Below are positions 53,364 through 62,175 of a DNA stretch of 64,000 nucleotides, one piece after another; position 1 is the first letter of the stretch; each line of letters begins with the position of its first letter. The stretch is from Bacillus pseudomycoides (GTDB lineage: Bacteria > Bacillota > Bacilli > Bacillales > Bacillaceae_G): positions 3,162,001 to 3,226,000 of the forward strand of contig NZ_CP064266.1 of NCBI RefSeq assembly GCF_022811845.1. The letters run 5' to 3'. A model generated the notes under the pieces. It saw only the letters and a list, made by a program, of their open reading frames with translations, was not told where the DNA came from and ran no database searches. The position numbers were made by a program, and so were the translations under genes.

Positions 53364-54926
53364 ATGTTTTTATTAGAAGCAAATCATATAAAGTACTATG
53401 TACAGGATCGTTTATTATTAGATGTGGATCAACTGCAAATTCATCAAAATGCTCGAATTGGGTTAGTAGGTAGAAATGGAAGCGGGAAAACAACGTTATT
53501 TCAAATGTTAGCTGGGAAAATTTCTCCAGAAGAAGGGAACGTTATTCAACATACTAGGTGTGAACTTTTACCGCAGCTTAAACGAACAGATACAACCAAA
53601 AGTGGTGGTGAAGTGACGCAAGAATATATTCAAAAAGCTCTTGTGAAAGACCCGGAACTTTTACTAGCAGACGAACCGACAACAAATCTTGATACAGAGC
53701 ATATCGAATGGTTGGAGAAGAAACTAAGGAAGTGGCAGGGGGCATTTATTGTTATTTCACATGACCGGGCATTTTTAGATACTCTTTGCACGACCATATG
53801 GGAATTGCATGAAGGGAAAATAAAAGAGTATACAGGCAACTATAGCGATTATGTAAAACAAAAAGAAGTAGAGAGGCAACAAGAACAAGTAGCTTATGAA
53901 ACCTATGACAAAAAGAAAAAGCAGCTAGAAGAAGCATTAAAATTAAAAGAGAAAAAAGCTGAAAGAGCAACAAATACGCCAAAAAAGGTAAGTAAATCCG
54001 AAGCAAGAATTACAGGAGCAAAGCCATACTTTGCCAAAAAGCAAAAGAAGCTACAAAAAACAGCAACGGCCATTGAAACGAGATTAGAAAAGCTTGAAAA
54101 GGTAGAAAAAGTAAAAGAGCTCTCACCAATTAAGATGAATTTGCCGAATGCAGAAACGTTTAAAAACCGGATTATTCTTCGTGTAGATGGTGTAACAGGT
54201 AAAGTTGGGGAACGTGTGCTTTGGAGCAAAACAAGTTTTCACATTCGAGGCGGTGATAAATTAGCGATTATCGGTTCAAATGGAAGTGGGAAAACGACAT
54301 TTGTAAAAAAAATCATGAACCAAGAATATGGTATTAAGCTTTCACCAGCTGTTAAAATCGGCTATTTTAGTCAAAACTTAAACATATTAGATACGGAGAA
54401 ATCAATTATCGAAAATGTCCAGCTCTCTTCAAAACAGGATGAAACACTGATTCGAACGGTTCTGGCGAGAATGCATTTTTTCAGAGATGATGTCTATAAG
54501 CCTGTAGGGGTTTTAAGTGGCGGTGAGCGAGTGAAAGTAGCATTAACAAAGCTATTTTTAAGTGATATTAATACTTTAGTTTTAGATGAACCGACAAATT
54601 TTCTTGATATGGAAGCTGTTGAAGCATTAGAATCTCTTCTAAAAGAGTACGAAGGGAGTGTAATCTTTGTCTCACATGATCGCCGGTTTATCGAAAATAT
54701 TGCTACACGAATTTTAGCAATCCGTAATCAAAAGATTGAATTATTTGAAGGGAACTATCAGCAATATAAACTCAATCAAGTGGAAAAGACGCGAGATACG
54801 AAAGAAGATAAGCTTCTTTTACTTGAAACAAAAATATCGGAAGTGCTAAGTCGCTTAAGTATCGAACCGTCCGAAGAATTAGAAATAGAATTTCAAAAAC
54901 TTTTAAAAGAAAAAAGAGAATTATAA
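53364..54926 (+). CDS. ABC-F ribosomal protection protein (Vga/Msr/VmlR-like)
   Basis: 520 aa, two ATPase domains without membrane segments. Walker A motifs GRNGSGKTT (~36-44) and GSNGSGKTT (~303-311); signatures SGGE (first, in TTKSGGEVTQ) and LSGGERVKVAL (second); DEPTTNLD and DEPTNFLD. The ~80-residue Lys/Glu-rich linker (about 175-260) is the antibiotic-resistance domain that reaches the peptidyl-transferase centre. Length and linker match Vga/VmlR-type proteins acting against lincosamides, streptogramin A, pleuromutilins or macrolides; which drugs cannot be told. AAGGAG precedes the ATG. It is controlled by the attenuator just upstream. Confidence 0.93.
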   Translation: MFLLEANHIKYYVQDRLLLDVDQLQIHQNARIGLVGRNGSGKTTLFQMLAGKISPEEGNVIQHTRCELLPQLKRTDTTKSGGEVTQEYIQKALVKDPELLLADEPTTNLDTEHIEWLEKKLRKWQGAFIVISHDRAFLDTLCTTIWELHEGKIKEYTGNYSDYVKQKEVERQQEQVAYETYDKKKKQLEEALKLKEKKAERATNTPKKVSKSEARITGAKPYFAKKQKKLQKTATAIETRLEKLEKVEKVKELSPIKMNLPNAETFKNRIILRVDGVTGKVGERVLWSKTSFHIRGGDKLAIIGSNGSGKTTFVKKIMNQEYGIKLSPAVKIGYFSQNLNILDTEKSIIENVQLSSKQDETLIRTVLARMHFFRDDVYKPVGVLSGGERVKVALTKLFLSDINTLVLDEPTNFLDMEAVEALESLLKEYEGSVIFVSHDRRFIENIATRILAIRNQKIELFEGNYQQYKLNQVEKTRDTKEDKLLLLETKISEVLSRLSIEPSEELEIEFQKLLKEKREL

Positions 54927-54940
54927 TTAAAGTTGATTAG

Positions 54941-54982
54941 AAAAAAGTACATCACGACTAATGGAGTGATGTGCTTTTTTTT
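54941..54982 (+). terminator. Terminator after the ABC-F gene
   Basis: AAAAAAGTACATCAC with GTGATGTGCTTTTTTTT; long stem with one mismatch and an eight-T tail. Confidence 0.85.
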
Positions 54983-55005
54983 CTGAGCTAGATATTGTCT
55001 CTTTC

Positions 55006-55172
55006 ATTCCTTATGACTAAGGGTAAGTTGTATCCTATTTCAATAATCATGCACATGTTGTATCAACGAGTTATGAAAATGAAGGAATGAAAATTTCACT
55101 TGAATGTAAGACGAGTGATTTTGAGAAATATAAGCGTTTGTCATTTGAAATGCAAAAGGCGTCGATTTTATT
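55006..55172 (+). pseudogene. Relic of a second hflX 3' end
   Basis: From ATTCCTTATGAC to TCGATTTTATT this stretch aligns with hflX 52889-53056, about 90 percent identical by eye, including CATGCACATGTTGTATC and AAGACGAGTGATTTTGA. It carries an in-frame TAA near its start (CAA to TAA) and a one-base deletion at the former stop. Homology ends on the 3' side in the bases that form the ABC-F promoter -35. The ABC-F unit therefore sits exactly between two copies of the hflX 3' end. Confidence 0.88.
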
Positions 55173-55462
55173 GGGTCCTTATCTGTAAGTTTATATTTAC
55201 TAATGCCTCCAGTATATTTAACTTCTTTTTAATTATTTATATATTGATTTAAAAAATAAAAAGTTTATTGATACAATCAAATCTAATGATTACTATATAA
55301 ATATAATAGATTGAGTGATTTATATAAAACCTAAGTTGTGTTGCTGGAAAAAGAAATAAAACCAGTATAGAATAGGAAATGTTTTAAAAATCAGAAATTA
55401 TTACAGTAGGTGTAATATGAATCGATTACATTTTCTGTCTTTTAGAAAGGAGAGAGCGAACT
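55173..55462. other. AT-rich intergenic region before fsr
   Basis: No ORF or RNA motif recognised. It ends in AGAAAGGAGAG, the ribosome site of the next gene. Confidence 0.35.
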
Positions 55463-56671
55463 ATGCAGGCAGTGTCAAAGGACAAGACAGTAGCCTCACC
55501 GACGCTTTATCGTATTTTATTTGCGATTAGTTTCGGTCATTTTTTAAATGACTCGATGCAGGCTGTTGTACCAGCGTTATTTCCTATTTTGGAAAAGTCG
55601 ATGAATTTATCATATATGCAAGTCGGGTGGATTGCATTTGCGCTGAATATGACGTCATCGATTATGCAACCGGTATTTGGAATGTATTCAGATAAGAAAC
55701 CGTCACCATTTTTACTGCCGCTCGGTATGTTTTCAAGTATGCTCGGGATGATTGGTCTTGCATTTGCACCTAACTTTATTATCGTTATTATTTCTGTTTT
55801 ATTTATTGGATTAGGATCAGCGGTCTTTCATCCTGAAGGAGCACGCGTTGCTTATATGGCAGCGGGGGCAAAACGTGGGTTAGCGCAGTCCATTTATCAA
55901 GTAGGAGGAAATACAGGGAATTCCCTTGCACCCATTTTTACAGCGTTAATCTTTGTTCCGCTTGGTCAAATAGGAGCGCTTGGATTTACAGGTTTTGCGG
56001 TAGTGGGTATTGTGTTACTCATTTTTGTTTCAAATTGGTACAAAAATGAATTGATCAATGGTGCTGTCAGAAGAAAGAAACGCGCAGCACTTGAAGCTGA
56101 AAATGCAATTGTGAGTACACATATTAAATTTGTAATCGTTCTTCTTGTTTTCTTAACTTTTGTTCGTTCTTGGTATGGAGCTGGCATCGGGAATTTCTAT
56201 CAATTTTATTTAATAGAGCATTACGGTTTGTCTATTAAAAATGCGCAGTATTTCGTATTTGCATTTATGATTGCTGGGGTACTTGGCACATTCTTTGGCG
56301 GACCTTTGGCAGATCGATTTGGTAAGAAAAAGATTATCGTATTTTCAATGCTAGGTTCTGCACCGCTTGCACTTTTATTACCACATGTTTCTTTGGGATG
56401 GGTTGTTCCATTATTTTTATGTATCGGTTTTATTAGTTCTAGTAGCTTTAGTGTTATCGTTGTTTATGCACAAGAACTGGTTCCAGGGAAAGTTGGAATG
56501 GTGTCAGGATTAATTGTAGGTCTTGCATTTGGCCTTGGAGCGTTAGGGGCCGTTGTTCTTGGGAAATTAGCAGACGTGTATAGTTTACAATTTATTATGG
56601 TATTATGTAGTTCTTTACCATTAATTGGGCTTACATCATGGTTACTGCCAAGCGACCGAAAATCAAGATAG
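55463..56671 (+). CDS. fsr: MFS transporter, fosmidomycin-resistance (Fsr) type
   Basis: 402 aa, twelve membrane segments. The opening FAISFGHFLNDSMQAVVPAL is diagnostic of Fsr-like MFS proteins, as is FHPEGARVAYMAAG. It should be an efflux pump; the E. coli homologue exports fosmidomycin. GAAAGGAGAGAG precedes the ATG. It is followed after 15 bases by cysK on the same strand, probably co-transcribed. Confidence 0.88.
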   Translation: MQAVSKDKTVASPTLYRILFAISFGHFLNDSMQAVVPALFPILEKSMNLSYMQVGWIAFALNMTSSIMQPVFGMYSDKKPSPFLLPLGMFSSMLGMIGLAFAPNFIIVIISVLFIGLGSAVFHPEGARVAYMAAGAKRGLAQSIYQVGGNTGNSLAPIFTALIFVPLGQIGALGFTGFAVVGIVLLIFVSNWYKNELINGAVRRKKRAALEAENAIVSTHIKFVIVLLVFLTFVRSWYGAGIGNFYQFYLIEHYGLSIKNAQYFVFAFMIAGVLGTFFGGPLADRFGKKKIIVFSMLGSAPLALLLPHVSLGWVVPLFLCIGFISSSSFSVIVVYAQELVPGKVGMVSGLIVGLAFGLGALGAVVLGKLADVYSLQFIMVLCSSLPLIGLTSWLLPSDRKSR

Positions 56672-56686
56672 AATAGGGGATGCGCT

Positions 56687-57604
56687 ATGAAACTATGTCA
56701 CAATGTTACAGAGTTAATTGGAGATACACCAGTCGTACGATTATCACGATTTGTTCCAAAAGATGCAGCTGATGTATATGTGAAATTAGAAATGTTTAAT
56801 CCATCTCGCAGTGTGAAAGACCGCGCTGCTTACAATTTAATTCATATGGCGGAAGAGCAAGGTCTTATTAAGCCAGGAGATACGATTATTGAACCGACAA
56901 GTGGAAACACGGGAATTGGTTTAGCGATGAACGCAGCTGCGAAAGGATACAAAGCCATTTTAATTATGCCGGATAATATGTCAAAAGAGCGGATTAACTT
57001 GCTTAAGGCATATGGAGCTGAAGTTGTTCTAACACCGGCAGAACAAAGAATGCCAGGAGCAATTGCCAAAGCGATAGAACTGCAAAAAGAAATACCAAAT
57101 AGCTTTATCCCGCAGCAATTTGAAAATCCAGCAAACCCGAATATTCATCGCTATACAACAGCTCTTGAAATTTATGAACAAATGGATGGAGAGTTAGATG
57201 CTTTTGTAGCAACTGCCGGAACAGGCGGAACGATTACAGGGACAGGAGAAACATTGAAAGAGAAACTACCAAATTTATATATTGCAGTAGTGGAACCGAA
57301 AGGATCTCCTGTTTTATCTGGCGGTGTGCCTGGACCTCATAAACTAGTTGGAACAAGCCCAGGATTTATTCCGCAAAACTTAAATACGGAAATATATAAT
57401 GAAATCATTCCAATTGCGGATGAGGAAGCACTTAATACAATGAGAAATCTAGCAAAACAAGAGGGAATATTAGTAGGACCATCTTCAGGTGCCTCGGCCT
57501 ATGCCGCAATTATGATAGCGAAACGATTAGGTGCTGGTAAGAAAGTATTATGTATTGCGCCTGATACAGGAGAGCGTTATTTAAGTATGGGGTTGTTTGA
57601 ATAA
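56687..57604 (+). CDS. cysK: Cysteine synthase (O-acetylserine sulfhydrylase)
   Basis: 305 aa PLP enzyme of the CysK/CysM family. PLP lysine Lys44 in SRSVKDRAA, substrate loop TSGNTGIGLA, phosphate-binding GTGGTITGTG and the C-terminal GPSSGASAYAA are all present. It makes cysteine from O-acetylserine and sulfide. B. cereus group genomes carry several paralogues; this one lies behind an MFS gene rather than in a sulfur operon, so CysK is a family-level name. GGGGATGCGC precedes ATG. Confidence 0.9.
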   Translation: MKLCHNVTELIGDTPVVRLSRFVPKDAADVYVKLEMFNPSRSVKDRAAYNLIHMAEEQGLIKPGDTIIEPTSGNTGIGLAMNAAAKGYKAILIMPDNMSKERINLLKAYGAEVVLTPAEQRMPGAIAKAIELQKEIPNSFIPQQFENPANPNIHRYTTALEIYEQMDGELDAFVATAGTGGTITGTGETLKEKLPNLYIAVVEPKGSPVLSGGVPGPHKLVGTSPGFIPQNLNTEIYNEIIPIADEEALNTMRNLAKQEGILVGPSSGASAYAAIMIAKRLGAGKKVLCIAPDTGERYLSMGLFE

Positions 57605-57615
57605 GAAATATAATG

Positions 57616-57652
57616 AAAGAGATTGTATATGACACATACAATCTCTTTTTTG
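57616..57652. terminator. Terminator after cysK
   Basis: AAAGAGATTGTAT with ATACAATCTCTTTTTT around a 7-base loop, T/A runs on both sides. Confidence 0.87.
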
Positions 57653-57670
57653 CTTTCTAAGGAGATAATT

Positions 57671-58318
57671 TTAGTCTATTTCCTCAAGTGCAGTTCCTTT
57701 AGGTAAGTTAGCACATAAACTCTCTAATGTTGAATATCTTTCTAGATTAGAAAATAAATAATAACCTGCACCATCGTGAGCAATAGTAATAAAGCTGGTG
57801 TCCTGTTCTATTTTGAAGTGGGGAACTGAACGTTCTTTCTTCCTCCTAAATTCATAGATCGCTTCTAATGGAAAGGATAGATTTTGAGAATGGGAAATTG
57901 CATAAAATTCATTTTGAGCCGCTATCCAAAATGTTGCTTCTAAAGCGAGTATCAATGCATTTGAATTGTCAATCTGTATTGTAAAACAGGGCGGGTGATA
58001 GTGTATATGTTGGCTAGAAGTCCAATATGTCTGTACTTCATCTAGAAAGTTTAGTGTATAGGTAATACCTAATTTATCAAGTGTGGATTGTATCGTTTCA
58101 TAGTCATCGTAATAAGTAAATGTAAGATATAGGGGATATTTGTTATGGGTAATTAAGAGATTCTGCAAAAGTACCTTATTGTGTTCAACATAATCTCCTT
58201 CAGTACCTTTACTCATAAAATAAATGGCACTTATATGCCCGTCTATCTTTAAAGAGCGATTGAGCTTGTCTAAAAAGTGCTCATTAATTTCTTCTTTTTG
58301 AATCCATACTTTCGCCAT
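57671..58318 (-). CDS. Hypothetical cytosolic protein, 215 aa
   Basis: No signal peptide or membrane segment. The sequence is rich in aromatic residues (YLTFTYYDDYE, TYWTSSQHIHYHPP, ATFWIAAQNEFYAIS) with an alpha/beta pattern. I do not recognise the family; the mode of hits resembles Bacillus-only DUF proteins of the SUKH/YwqG neighbourhood type. AGGGAGGAAAAC lies before the ATG, a good start. It is co-directional with the flippase upstream but separated from it by a terminator. Confidence 0.75.
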   Translation of the reverse strand: MAKVWIQKEEINEHFLDKLNRSLKIDGHISAIYFMSKGTEGDYVEHNKVLLQNLLITHNKYPLYLTFTYYDDYETIQSTLDKLGITYTLNFLDEVQTYWTSSQHIHYHPPCFTIQIDNSNALILALEATFWIAAQNEFYAISHSQNLSFPLEAIYEFRRKKERSVPHFKIEQDTSFITIAHDGAGYYLFSNLERYSTLESLCANLPKGTALEEID

Positions 58319-58347
58319 GTTTTCCTCCCTGTAAGGAATAATTTAAA

Positions 58348-58392
58348 AACAAAGAAGAGGTGTAATATTAATCTAAGTTACACCCCTTTTTT
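58348..58392 (-). terminator. Terminator of the flippase gene
   Basis: On the minus strand AAGGGGTGTAA pairs with TTACACCTCTT and is followed by CTTTGTTTTT; it begins a few bases after the flippase stop codon. Confidence 0.75.
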
Positions 58393-58395
58393 GTT

Positions 58396-60030
58396 TTATT
58401 TTACTAATTTTTTCAATACAGGTAAACGATTAATCTGATCGCCAAGAATGCGTGCCGCAAGTCCACTTGTTAATACGAAAGTAAGATAAACAAATCCTCC
58501 AACTACGCCGCATATGATAACGATGAGTAATGATTCAATATAAGGTTGTCCAGGGATTAGCCATCCTATAATCGCTTTTAATCCGATTACGACAGCGGAC
58601 ATTGCTGCGGAGTAAATGGTAATAAGAAATACCGTTTTAGCTGTTTCTGCAATATCAAATTTTGCAAATTTGACAATACAATATAGCATAATGATATCAG
58701 AAACGAGATATCCAAGGATTGTTCCAAGTACGGCACCATGTCCACCTAATAAGTATAGAAGTGGCGTATTCACTACGACTTTTACAAGAATACCAATAGA
58801 GAAGGCAATCATTGTTTTTCGTTGATAATCAATTCCTTGCAAAATAGCTGCAGAAACAGTGAAAATGGCGCTTAATATGGCTGATGGTGCATAAGAAATC
58901 AAATATTGTGATCCACCTGATGCGATATCAGGGCTCACATAGACCATACGAAATGCATCATATGCGATGCTAGCGAGTCCGAATGCAGCAGGGATTGTGA
59001 AGAATAATAACACTTGGAAAATCTTTGTGATTTGTTCTTGTAATTCTTCTGTTTTTCCGCCTGTAAAGGATTTCGTTATCGCTGGAATAATGGTAAGTGA
59101 AAATCCTGTTGCGAGTGAAGCGGGAATCATAATTAATTTTTGTGCATAGTTCGTTATATAAGCAAAAACACTATTAGCTGTTTTTAGTGGTTCTCCAAGG
59201 GCTCTAAGGGCATCAGCAACCGTATATTGATCCACCAGTGTATAGAGCGGAATAGCAATTCCTACAAATACAATTGGGATTGCGTAACGAAGTAATTCCA
59301 TATAGATACTTTTTAATGGGATATGAGATGATCTTGATTTGAGTTCCCCTTCAGGTGGTTTCAAATTATTGTATCTTTTCCAGTACATGATTAAAATTGA
59401 CACACTGGCAATTGCTCCGATAACAGCACCAAATGTAGCGACTGCAACCGAAGAGGCTACAGAACCACCTAATAATTTTGTAACGATGAAACTACCAACT
59501 AAGATGAAAACGACACGTGCAATCTGTTCTACAACTTGGGAAACAGCACTTGGCTTCATATGCTGAAAACCTTGGAAATAACCACGTGTAACGCTCATTG
59601 CTGGTACGATAATAAGTGCGAAACTTAATGCTCGCATTGTAAGTGTCACATCAGCGATAAACCCAGGATCAGGTGTCTTCGAGCGAATGATAAATTGTGA
59701 TATATAAGGTGCGCTGACAAATAAGATTAAAAATCCAGCAAAGCCCATTAATAGCATCAATCTTACGCTAGAATTATATAGTTTTTTACTTGTACTATAG
59801 TCGCCTAATGCGTTGTATTTTGCTACAAATTTAGATACAGCAATTGGGATACCAGCTGTTGAAAAACTGAGTAAGATGCCATACCAAGAATATGCATATC
59901 CATATAAAGCAACCCCTTGTGTACCAACTAATAATTGAAAGGGGAAGAAGTATATAAAACCTAAAATACGTGAAATCATTGTGGCACCGCTTAGTAAAGC
60001 GGTCCCTTTTAAAACTTTTGAAGTAGACAA
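58396..60030 (-). CDS. MurJ/SpoVB-like lipid II or polysaccharide flippase (YtgP-like)
   Basis: 544 aa from TTG 60030, chosen because AGGAGG lies 7 bases upstream; the ATG nine codons earlier has no ribosome site. About fourteen membrane segments of the MOP/MVF superfamily. KGTALLSGATMISRILGFIYFFPF at the N-terminus is the hallmark of Bacillus SpoVB/YtgP proteins, of which YtgP is a MurJ-type lipid II flippase. Which paralogue this is cannot be settled without comparison. Monocistronic. Confidence 0.88.
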   Translation of the reverse strand: MSTSKVLKGTALLSGATMISRILGFIYFFPFQLLVGTQGVALYGYAYSWYGILLSFSTAGIPIAVSKFVAKYNALGDYSTSKKLYNSSVRLMLLMGFAGFLILFVSAPYISQFIIRSKTPDPGFIADVTLTMRALSFALIIVPAMSVTRGYFQGFQHMKPSAVSQVVEQIARVVFILVGSFIVTKLLGGSVASSVAVATFGAVIGAIASVSILIMYWKRYNNLKPPEGELKSRSSHIPLKSIYMELLRYAIPIVFVGIAIPLYTLVDQYTVADALRALGEPLKTANSVFAYITNYAQKLIMIPASLATGFSLTIIPAITKSFTGGKTEELQEQITKIFQVLLFFTIPAAFGLASIAYDAFRMVYVSPDIASGGSQYLISYAPSAILSAIFTVSAAILQGIDYQRKTMIAFSIGILVKVVVNTPLLYLLGGHGAVLGTILGYLVSDIIMLYCIVKFAKFDIAETAKTVFLITIYSAAMSAVVIGLKAIIGWLIPGQPYIESLLIVIICGVVGGFVYLTFVLTSGLAARILGDQINRLPVLKKLVK

Positions 60031-60268
60031 AATTTTTCCTCCTACTCGTGCTCTCATGTAACTATCCTATACTACTATAAATCTGCCAGTGTATTTAATA
60101 AAGTATAAACAGTAAGTGGTGTAATAGTATTCATCGAAAAGTCATATTTTGAGTGTTTATAGTGAAAAAATAAAGGTATGATACATAAATATTCACAACA
60201 CTAGTTGACACTATTTTTAATGTGTGATAAAAATGATATTAATCAATTCGGAAAATAATATTTGAGCA

Positions 60269-60680
60269 ATGAAAGGGTCAAGTAATGAAAATCTCCCTAT
60301 TTCAGAGAGCTGGTGGTTGGTGTGAATCAGTATATAGATTATTCATGAAGTTCGTCCTGGAGCATCTTTCATAAATCTCATATCGTGAGGAAATGAAAGA
60401 CGGTAGTGTATACCGTTATCAAATAAAGTGGTGAAGAATTTTTTTCACAACTAGGGTGGTACCGCGATATATATCGTCCCTACGTTTTTACGTAGGGGCG
60501 TTTTTTATTTCGGGATTATTCTTGTTGTATCTTCATAACTAGGGTGGTACCGCGATATTCTATCGTCCCTACGTTTTCGTAGGGACGTTTTTTATTTTGG
60601 TGGTTTCTTAGTATTCTTCACAACTAGGGTGGTACCGCGATATTTTCATCGTCCCTACGCTTACGTAGGGGCGATTTTTA
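60269..60680 (+). promoter_or_regulatory. T-box riboswitch with one Stem I and three tandem antiterminator/terminator units (Phe specifier)
   Basis: Stem I is closed by ATGAAAG (60269-60275) and CTTTCAT (60366-60372) and contains AGAGAGCTGGTGGTTGGTG. The specifier in the GAAG-NNN-GTCCTGGAG context is TTC at 60351-60353, phenylalanine. Downstream the T-box AGGGTGGTACCGCG occurs three times (60453-60466, 60541-60554, 60626-60639). Each is followed by its own CGTCCCTACG/CGTAGGG(G/A)CG terminator and T run (ending about 60506, 60593 and 60680). Only one Stem I serves all three. Confidence 0.9.
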
Positions 60681-60786
60681 TTTTTGAAAGGAAGTGGTTG
60701 AATTAGAAAGGAAAGTGGATAGAACAATAAAAGTAAGGATGAAATGTAATAAAAAGAACAGATAAAAGAAGAGAGGAGATAGAAAG

Positions 60787-62124
60787 ATGGATTCACAGCA
60801 ATGGACATCGAAATTAGGTTTTGTTTTAGCTGCGGCTGGTTCAGCGATTGGACTTGGAGCAATTTGGAAGTTCCCATACATGGCCGGTATTGGAGGGGGC
60901 GGTGCGTTCTTCCTTATTTTCATCGGTTTTACTTTATTAATTGGTTTACCGTTATTATTGGCGGAATTTGTAATCGGAAGAAGCACACAAAAAGAGGCTG
61001 TTGATGCGTATAAAGAAATAGCTCCTAAAACATTATGGCCGTGGGTTGGTAAGCTAGGGATTGTAACATGTTTCATATTGCTTTCTTTCTACAGTGTTGT
61101 CGGAGGTTGGATTTTATTATATTTATGGAATGCAATTACAGGTAGATTATGGGAAGGAAATGGTGCATACGAAGCAACATTTGGTGAAATCATTTCCAAT
61201 CCATATTTAGCAGTTGGCTCACAGCTATTATTCATTCTTATTACTATTTTTATCGTAAGTAAAGGTGTTCAAAATGGCGTTGAAAAAGTAAATAAATACT
61301 TTATGCCAGCACTATTTGTTCTATTTTTTATATTAATTATTCGTGCTCTTACATTAGATGGAGCATGGGAAGGAGTTCGCTTCTTCTTACAACCGGACTT
61401 CTCGCATGTAACATCTGAAATTGTTTTATATGCGATGGGACAATCGTTCTTCTCTTTATCTGTCGGGGTAGCAGTAATGGTAACGTATAGTTCATATTTA
61501 CCGAAAGAAGAAAGTTTACCACGTTCAGCATTTTCAATTGTTGGTTTAACACTTGTGATTACATTGCTTGCGGGGCTAGCGATTTTCCCTGTAGTGTTCG
61601 CATTTGGAATGGAACCATCGCAAGGACCAGGACTACTATTTATCGTATTACCAGCTATTTTTAGTAAAATGGCATTTGGAAAACTATTTTTCATTGTTTT
61701 CTTATTACTATTCTTCTTTGCGACAATCACATCAGCGATTTCTATGCTGGAAATTAGCGTTGCCTCTTTAACAACAAAAGGTAAGGGGAAACGTGAAAAA
61801 ATGGCATTGATTGTTGGATTGTTAATCTTTGTGGTTGGAATCCCATCAGCCCTATCATACGGTGTATTAAGTGATGTGAAACTGTTTGGGAAAACAGTCT
61901 TTGATTTAGCAGACTTTGCAGTAAGTAACGTTCTTATGCCACTTGGTGTATTATTAGTTGCGATTTTTGTTCCATTAAAGATGAAGAAAGATGTATTAAT
62001 GAGAGAACTTGGTGTAAGTAAAAATAAAGGATATAAATTATTTTTACTATGGTTATTCTTACTTCGCTATATAGCACCAATTGCAATTATTGTTGTATTT
62101 TTAAATGTAATTGGAGTAATTTAA
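60787..62124 (+). CDS. NSS-family sodium-dependent amino-acid transporter
   Basis: 445 aa, eleven to twelve membrane segments of the LeuT/MhsT fold. TM1 has GFVLAAAGSAIGLGAIWKFP with the unwound GSAIGLGxxWKFPY and the Na-site; TM6 has YAMGQSFFSLSVG. It belongs to the bacterial NSS branch (YocR/YhdH/MhsT-like) that imports hydrophobic or aromatic amino acids. The Phe specifier in the T-box leader suggests phenylalanine as substrate. GAGGAGAT precedes ATG 60787. Confidence 0.92.
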   Translation: MDSQQWTSKLGFVLAAAGSAIGLGAIWKFPYMAGIGGGGAFFLIFIGFTLLIGLPLLLAEFVIGRSTQKEAVDAYKEIAPKTLWPWVGKLGIVTCFILLSFYSVVGGWILLYLWNAITGRLWEGNGAYEATFGEIISNPYLAVGSQLLFILITIFIVSKGVQNGVEKVNKYFMPALFVLFFILIIRALTLDGAWEGVRFFLQPDFSHVTSEIVLYAMGQSFFSLSVGVAVMVTYSSYLPKEESLPRSAFSIVGLTLVITLLAGLAIFPVVFAFGMEPSQGPGLLFIVLPAIFSKMAFGKLFFIVFLLLFFFATITSAISMLEISVASLTTKGKGKREKMALIVGLLIFVVGIPSALSYGVLSDVKLFGKTVFDLADFAVSNVLMPLGVLLVAIFVPLKMKKDVLMRELGVSKNKGYKLFLLWLFLLRYIAPIAIIVVFLNVIGVI

Positions 62125-62130
62125 AAATAC

Positions 62131-62165
62131 AAAAGGTCTTAGCACATCGAGATGCTAAGGCCTTT
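62131..62165. terminator. Terminator between NSS and deacetylase genes
   Basis: AAAAGGTCTTAGCA with TGCTAAGGCCTTT around 8 bases. One GU pair; works in both directions. Confidence 0.75.
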
Positions 62166-62175
62166 CCCTATAAAA

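Noticed and set aside
55006..55172. A separate small gene resembling the HflX C-terminus
   Set aside because: It has no start or ribosome site, an in-frame stop and a frameshift; it is a relic.
60453..60680. Three direct repeats that might be a CRISPR or a simple tandem repeat
   Set aside because: Each unit is a T-box sequence plus a terminator, so they are regulatory modules, not CRISPR spacers.
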